NCBI GenBank assembly: GCA_900557435.1
Contig: USSH01000001.1
Coordinates: 1-29,346 of the forward strand
Reading direction: 5' to 3'
From: an uncultured Coprococcus sp.
GTDB lineage: Bacteria; Bacillota; Clostridia; Lachnospirales; Lachnospiraceae
DNA: 29,346 nucleotides
In this document: one piece after another, positions 25,262 to 29,346 of the stretch
Position numbering within the stretch: the stretch's first letter is position 1
How the letters are laid out: each line of letters opens with the position of its first letter
Program-made: the position numbers and the translations under genes
The notes under the pieces: model-generated
The model's database searches: none
The model's input: the letters and a program-made list of their open reading frames with translations, nothing else
What the model was told of the DNA's origin: nothing

Positions 25262-25561
25262 AACTGTTCCTCCTTAAAAATATAGTTTTGATTGAATGTT
25301 TTTAACACCTTTGCAGTACCTTTACCTTATGTCATTATTATAAGAAAACGTTTCCAATCCGTATATATCAATGATTTTAGAATCATGTTGGATTTTTTAG
25401 ATATGTTGTTTTTTTGATGGGCGGGCGGCTATATAAGATATATTCTGGTTAAATCAAAAAAATGTTAGCAATTTTATTATGTCTCTCATATATAGATTTT
25501 ATTACATATATAGATTCTGTTTTATTTTTCGCTGTTAACTGTTTTTGTTATTATAAAGTAT
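25262..25561. promoter_or_regulatory. Control region of the sugar-uptake operon
   Basis: This is a gene-free stretch upstream of malE. On the minus strand a perfect TATAAT (25337-25342) lies about 75 bases before the start codon. Directly upstream is a LacI/CcpA-type half-palindromic operator GAAAACGTTTCC (25344-25355, core AAACGTTT). No good -35 box stands at 17-18 bases, which suggests activator dependence. Further upstream a 12-bp direct repeat CATATATAGATT occurs at 25487-25498 and 25505-25516. The rest is AT-rich with no recognisable RNA or open frame. Confidence 0.6.
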
Positions 25562-25605
25562 AAAAAATGTACCTCTTGAGCTTTAATAAGCTTCAAAAGG
25601 TACAT
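25562..25605 (-). terminator. Intrinsic terminator after the histidine kinase gene
   Basis: ATGTACCT (25567-25574) pairs with AGGTACAT (25598-25605), extended inward by TTGA/GCTT : AAGCTTCAA. The minus strand continues TTTTTTATAC. It lies about 65 bases after the kinase stop and separates the two-component genes from the malE operon. Confidence 0.85.
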
Positions 25606-25670
25606 CCACTCTTCGTATTCTCTTATTTTCATGGCATTTCTATGAAAAGGTATAATTTTTGTATATTTTT

Positions 25671-27383
25671 CTAGTTTTCTACTCTCTTTGGGAAGTGGAG
25701 CATTACTTTCGTGCCGGCTCCCGGGGTACTTTCGATCTTCACCGCGTACTCATCTCCATAATATAGCTTGATCCTCTCGTTTACATTTGACACACCGTAG
25801 CCATTGGACGACTTCGACAGGATCAGGGCAGCCTGGGTCTTTGTCATTCCGACACCGTTGTCAGATACGGTAAAGTCAATGAAATCTCCATTCTCCTTTC
25901 CCTCTATGCGTATCTCTCCTCTGCCATCAGTCTTGACGTCAATTCCATGCCCTATCGCATTTTCGAGCAGCGGCTGGAGTATCAGATTCAATGTTTCGTA
26001 TTTTAAGATACTGTCATCTATGTCGTACACCACATCAAAACTGTTGTCATGCATTGCAAGCTGGATATCAAGATAAGACTTGATATTTGCTATCTCATCT
26101 TTGACAAGCAGGATGTTTTTGCCTTTATTCAGGGCTGTCCTGTAGAATGTGGACAGAGACAAGGTGATCCGGCTTATGTCTTCCTGCTCCGCCTCAAGTG
26201 CTTTCCAATTGATCATCGACAGAGAATTGTACAGGAAATGCGGATTGATCTGGGCCTGAAGCGCCCTCATCTCATATTCTTTTTCCTTGATCTTGCTCTG
26301 ATACACCTCATTGACAGTCTCGTCAAGGCGCTTACTCATGCTGTTATAGCCATTTATAAGATCACCAATCTCATCTGTACTGTCATTTTCTATAACCATG
26401 CCCAAATTGCCTGTCTCGGTGGCCTTCATAGTCTTCTGGAGCTTTTTTATTCGCTTTGTTATAAATTCTGATACCATTTGTATACATAATATACCTGCGA
26501 GCATACTTACCAGAAGTGCCGCCACCGCTATTATAAGTATCGGGCGAACCGATGAGATTATTAGTCTGTTCGGTTTGTATACACATATGTTCCAGCCGGT
26601 CGCCTTGGATGTCTTATCTATGAACTGATACCCTGAATTTTCCATCTCTCTCAGAACATCGAATTTATCCACATCCAATTCATATGCTGACTGCTCATCA
26701 GCAAATGTATTCTTGTTGAATATCATATGTCCATACTCGTCCTCTATGATAAGCCCATAATTATCAAACATTGTCTCTGTATAAAACGGTTGAAATACAT
26801 TGTCATAATCCACTCCTACATACAAAACGCCCTTGGCGCCTTTCTGCTCCAGCATAGCCATCCGGCTAACTGAAAATGCAGTGTGGGTTTCCAGGTCAAT
26901 ATGCCAGTGTATATTGTTATCCAGGTCATCATATGCATGCGTTCCGTCCGCCAGATCTTTTAGCGGTGCAACTGTTGACCCATGTTTCACATCAATGGCG
27001 TCAGTATATATCGTGACCTGATTTACATCCTCATGGAAATACATGATCGATGCCAGCAGAGGATCGATCACCGTACTGAACTGCTCATAATTCTGATATG
27101 CCGATTGATTCGCGCTCAGTATCTTTGCAATCGACTGGTTATACGATATATATTTAGAGAGATTGTTATATATCTCCAGTTCATTGTCCATGGAATCCGT
27201 GGTCTGGCTGACATAAGATTCCAGGATCGTTGTCTCCCGGTCCCACAGGATCTTTTTCATCTCCATGTATGTTATGCCCAGTATTATCATAACAGGCACA
27301 AGTCCGGCCAGCAGATAAATAACAACCATTTTACCAGTCAGCTTCATATCACGAAATCTCTTCTTGACTCCACCTTTATTCAT
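25671..27383 (-). CDS. Sensor histidine kinase, YesM/LytS-like (HisK + HATPase)
   Basis: This 570-residue membrane sensor kinase has a first helix at about residues 17-38, an extracytoplasmic Cache-type domain of about 240 residues, a second helix near 283-303 (IISSVRPILIIAVAALLVSML), and a HAMP region (about 305-355, ending DEIGDLINGYNSMSKRL). A short coiled coil leads to the His_kinase domain, whose phosphoacceptor is in ALQAQINPHFLYNSL (His382), followed by the ATPase domain with LLENAIGHGI (N-box), SDNGVGM and GYGVSNVNERI. This architecture matches YesM-type kinases that pair with AraC-type response regulators and control carbohydrate uptake. Such a regulator is 58 bases upstream. The extracellular sensor may detect a sugar or a loaded binding protein (inference). 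Confidence 0.93.
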   Translation of the reverse strand: MNKGGVKKRFRDMKLTGKMVVIYLLAGLVPVMIILGITYMEMKKILWDRETTILESYVSQTTDSMDNELEIYNNLSKYISYNQSIAKILSANQSAYQNYEQFSTVIDPLLASIMYFHEDVNQVTIYTDAIDVKHGSTVAPLKDLADGTHAYDDLDNNIHWHIDLETHTAFSVSRMAMLEQKGAKGVLYVGVDYDNVFQPFYTETMFDNYGLIIEDEYGHMIFNKNTFADEQSAYELDVDKFDVLREMENSGYQFIDKTSKATGWNICVYKPNRLIISSVRPILIIAVAALLVSMLAGILCIQMVSEFITKRIKKLQKTMKATETGNLGMVIENDSTDEIGDLINGYNSMSKRLDETVNEVYQSKIKEKEYEMRALQAQINPHFLYNSLSMINWKALEAEQEDISRITLSLSTFYRTALNKGKNILLVKDEIANIKSYLDIQLAMHDNSFDVVYDIDDSILKYETLNLILQPLLENAIGHGIDVKTDGRGEIRIEGKENGDFIDFTVSDNGVGMTKTQAALILSKSSNGYGVSNVNERIKLYYGDEYAVKIESTPGAGTKVMLHFPKRVEN

Positions 27384-27441
27384 CTACGATCCCCCTGCTT
27401 AACGAGTTCTGCAATCGCCCTTTTCCAAATCTGCTGTATGT

Positions 27442-29124
27442 CTACTCTTCTCCTGTAAGACCGCTCTCCCTGAATTTCTGAGGACTCACTCCATAAAACT
27501 CCCTGAAACTCGAGCAAAAGTAGGATACATTCTGATAACCACACATCGCACCTATATCTACAATCTTTGCCATACTATTCTCAAGCATATCCTTTGCCCG
27601 CTCCATTCTGTATGACTTGATAAATTTGCTCAGATTCTGTCCCGTCTCTTTCTTAAACACTGTGCTGAGATAACTTGGGGCAAGATATACCATATCCGCA
27701 AGCATGTCTATGCCTAGCTCGCTCCCATAATTCCTGTAAATATACTGCTTTACCATCTCCACTTCCTTATGTCCGGTCTGACTCTTGTCCTCAAAGCAGG
27801 CCGCCAGTCTGTCTATCGCAACCTCAACGAGACCTGTAAGGCTCTGAAAATCCGTCGTCATATACATCTTTTCAACATCCTTGTTAAGATCCGCCTCACC
27901 TGTTCCATCTATACTGCCATATATGTCCTTTAAAAGATTTGAATAGAGAAACTTTATATATATCTGTGAACACTCATTCTTGTGTCTGTACTTTTCACAG
28001 AATTTGTCAAAATGCTCTCTGAGCGCCTCCACATCCTTCATCTTGATGTCCTGTTTCATCTGTTTCATGAGGGTGTCATCATCAAACTGGATCATTCCTG
28101 ACGAATCGCTCTCCATATTTGGGTAGAACACCTTTATCTCCGGATGATAAAACTTATTGTCCATAAGCTCATCAAGCTCATCTACCTTCTGTTTCATATC
28201 CTCTGGGTTCTCTATATCCGATGAAACTGCTATAAAACATTCCTCATCGTAATCGCTTTTAATTATCTTGACAAGCTCTTGGGCCGTGTAAACCGCATCT
28301 GTTTCATCGCCCAGGAAAATAAGTTCCTGCTGTTGATTCAGATTGAGGTATCTCTGTATTCCAAGTGACATTATCTTCTCATTTTTCTTGAAATCCACAT
28401 CTCGTCTTCCAAAGAAATCGTGATTAAATTCAACAAGCAGAATTCTCTTAAATCTGGCGAAATTCAGGTTCAGACCGTTGTACTCTCTGCGTATGCTCTC
28501 TATATCTTCGCCATTTACAAGCATATATAGTGCATGCTCATATAGGAATTCTATGCTCTTGCTCTTGAGTTCATCCGAGGCTTTAGCCGCCTCAAGTTCA
28601 TCTACAACCTTCTCCAGCGTCTCCTTAAACTCCTTCGGATCGACCGGTTTCAGTATATAATCCACAACCCCCAGCCTTATTGCTCTCTTAGCATAGTCAA
28701 ATTCATTGCAGCCGCTGAATATCACACATCTCATTTTCTTCTTCTCATTTACCACATTGTCAATGAGTTCTATACCGTCCATGAAAGGCATCTTCACATC
28801 GGTGAGGAGGATATCATAATCCTCCTGACGTATCTTCTCCAATGCGTCAAGACCGTTTACTGCCTCGTCGATATCAAATTCCATATTCAGCTTTTTCAGA
28901 GCTTCCAGGTCCTCGGGGGCGGAGAGCAGATGGTTCAGACCGTAGTCAATCAGGGAAAAGCCCCGGTCCAGGTCCGTATTGAAAATGCTGGGCAGGATGT
29001 AGAAGGAGGTAAAGGCGTTTTTCAACTCCGGCCGCTGCAAAACGGAGACAATGTCCCCCAGCGTACCGCCGACGCTGTCCGGATAGGCATTGAGCATGGC
29101 GCCCATGGCATTCTGATTGGCCAT
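27442..29124 (-). CDS. Response regulator (REC + AraC HTH) with foreign N-terminus; chimeric open frame
   Basis: From about residue 84 onward this is a YesN-type response regulator. It has the remainder of a receiver domain with the phosphoacceptor in LLTDVKMP (Asp109), the conserved Lys in YILKPVDP, a long middle region, and a C-terminal AraC-type pair of helix-turn-helices (LGIDMLADMVYLAPSYLSTVFKKETGQNLSKFI...AMCGYQNVSYFCSSFREFYGVSPQKFRE). Residues 1 to about 80 do not belong: AYPDSVGGTLGDIVSVL, YILPSIF and DRGFSLIDYG are the N-terminus of a sucrose-phosphorylase-like GH13 enzyme. The receiver therefore lacks its first strand and the acidic Asp pair, so phosphotransfer would not be expected to work. 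The true regulator gene probably started with about 35-40 residues not present here. Treat the part right of about 28,880 as a separate sequence. Confidence 0.8.
   Translation of the reverse strand: MANQNAMGAMLNAYPDSVGGTLGDIVSVLQRPELKNAFTSFYILPSIFNTDLDRGFSLIDYGLNHLLSAPEDLEALKKLNMEFDIDEAVNGLDALEKIRQEDYDILLTDVKMPFMDGIELIDNVVNEKKKMRCVIFSGCNEFDYAKRAIRLGVVDYILKPVDPKEFKETLEKVVDELEAAKASDELKSKSIEFLYEHALYMLVNGEDIESIRREYNGLNLNFARFKRILLVEFNHDFFGRRDVDFKKNEKIMSLGIQRYLNLNQQQELIFLGDETDAVYTAQELVKIIKSDYDEECFIAVSSDIENPEDMKQKVDELDELMDNKFYHPEIKVFYPNMESDSSGMIQFDDDTLMKQMKQDIKMKDVEALREHFDKFCEKYRHKNECSQIYIKFLYSNLLKDIYGSIDGTGEADLNKDVEKMYMTTDFQSLTGLVEVAIDRLAACFEDKSQTGHKEVEMVKQYIYRNYGSELGIDMLADMVYLAPSYLSTVFKKETGQNLSKFIKSYRMERAKDMLENSMAKIVDIGAMCGYQNVSYFCSSFREFYGVSPQKFRESGLTGEE
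28885..29124 (-). pseudogene. N-terminal fragment of a sucrose-phosphorylase-like GH13 enzyme
   Basis: About 80 codons match the start of the GH13_18 sucrose/glucosylglycerate phosphorylase family: NAYPDSVGGTL (family: TYADSLGGTL), a following ILPSIF (ILPFFP), DRGFSLIDY (DRGFAPMDY) and SAPEDLEALKKLN before the first TIM-barrel strand. The reading frame then runs straight into a receiver domain. The start is well formed, with GGAGGG upstream and a one-base TAATG overlap with the preceding gene. The GC content (about 60% by rough count) is higher than the rest of the window. It is best explained as sequence from another genome or locus joined here. Confidence 0.65.
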
Positions 29125-29346
29125 TATTTTCCCTCCATTTCCGCCCGGTACTGGTCAAAGCTCAGCCGCTCCCCGGTTTTGGCGATGATGATTTTTGCCT
29201 TGTGGGCACAGCTGTCCAGCTCGGCCTGCTCGATTTCCAGCACCATGGTGGTGAAGGCGCTGTCCGTCTTGCCGTCCCGGCTCCGGGCACGGCGGTGGGC
29301 ACGGGTCTGCTCCGGGGTGCTGTTGAGCAGCACGGGGATGTCCACA
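29124..29346 (-). CDS. C-terminal part of an unidentified protein, cut by the window end
   Basis: About 73 codons of a GC-rich open frame run off the right end. The sequence (PVLLNSTPEQTRAHRRARSRDG ... KAKIIIAKTGERLSFDQYRAEMEGK, shown in part) has an Arg-rich region and a hydrophilic tail. It could be the lid and C-terminus of a P-loop kinase, but I do not recognise it with any confidence. Its TAA stop overlaps the ATG of the GH13-like fragment by one base, so the two are co-translated in their source genome. It belongs to the compositionally different right end. Confidence 0.45.
   Translation of the reverse strand, partial: VDIPVLLNSTPEQTRAHRRARSRDGKTDSAFTTMVLEIEQAELDSCAHKAKIIIAKTGERLSFDQYRAEMEGK

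Noticed and set aside
27442..29124. A genuine new fusion of a GH13 enzyme and a response regulator
   Set aside because: Both partners are broken at the junction (the GH13 barrel is missing and the receiver lacks its first strand), and composition changes at the same point. A functional fusion is unlikely.
1..29346. CRISPR arrays, tRNA/rRNA genes, riboswitches, phage or transposase genes
   Set aside because: No regularly spaced repeats, no cloverleaf or rRNA sequence, no recognised riboswitch core and no transposase, integrase or phage structural protein was seen.

Overview
The window reads as a chromosomal segment from a gut Firmicute of the Lachnospiraceae type (Coprococcus/Roseburia-like, an inference). 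Grounds are the moderate GC content, strong GGAGG-type ribosome binding sites, intrinsic terminators, Gram-positive lipoprotein signals, and the gene content: a membrane-anchored oleate hydratase, a surface protein with Cys-pair repeats and a C-terminal Fn3 domain, and an ATPase-less maltodextrin-type ABC importer next to a YesM/YesN-type two-component system. Almost all genes are on the minus strand. No rRNA, tRNA, CRISPR array or transposase gene was seen.

Layout, left to right. (1) 76-4027: small housekeeping and membrane genes: a PPC/DUF296 protein, a DUF3592 membrane protein, a Nudix hydrolase, an EamA transporter, and a membrane protein gene split by an in-frame TGA. (2) 4221-4922: a plus-strand six-helix membrane protein, facing oleate hydratase across a shared terminator. 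(3) 5122-7797: oleate hydratase with its probable TetR-family regulator. (4) 7884-11483: a 1199-residue secreted surface protein whose promoter carries a CGAACGTTCG palindrome next to the -10 box. (5) 11635-16627: a probable operon of cation P-type ATPase, TetR-family regulator and transmembrane diguanylate cyclase. (6) 17052-19538: a second DUF3592 protein (plus strand), an SDR oxidoreductase and a HAD phosphatase. (7) 19827-29124: a carbohydrate uptake locus with MalE-like binding protein, MalF, MalG and a second larger Lpl-type binding lipoprotein, preceded by a histidine kinase and a response regulator.

The kinase and regulator probably sense an extracellular carbohydrate signal and control the importer. 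The malE promoter has a LacI/CcpA-type operator and no good -35 box. No importer ATPase is present, so a shared MsmK-like ATPase elsewhere is expected.

Most notable observations: an abrupt junction near 28,880, where the response regulator loses its N-terminus and is fused in frame to the start of a sucrose-phosphorylase-like GH13 protein in more GC-rich sequence (chimeric assembly or recombination); a 71-bp GC-rich insert flanked by perfect 8-bp direct repeats exactly at the stop codon of the HAD gene; three copies of a 22-bp REP-like palindrome; the TGA-split membrane protein; and the operator overlapping the surface-protein promoter. I did not find a convincing new multi-gene defence or biosynthetic system.
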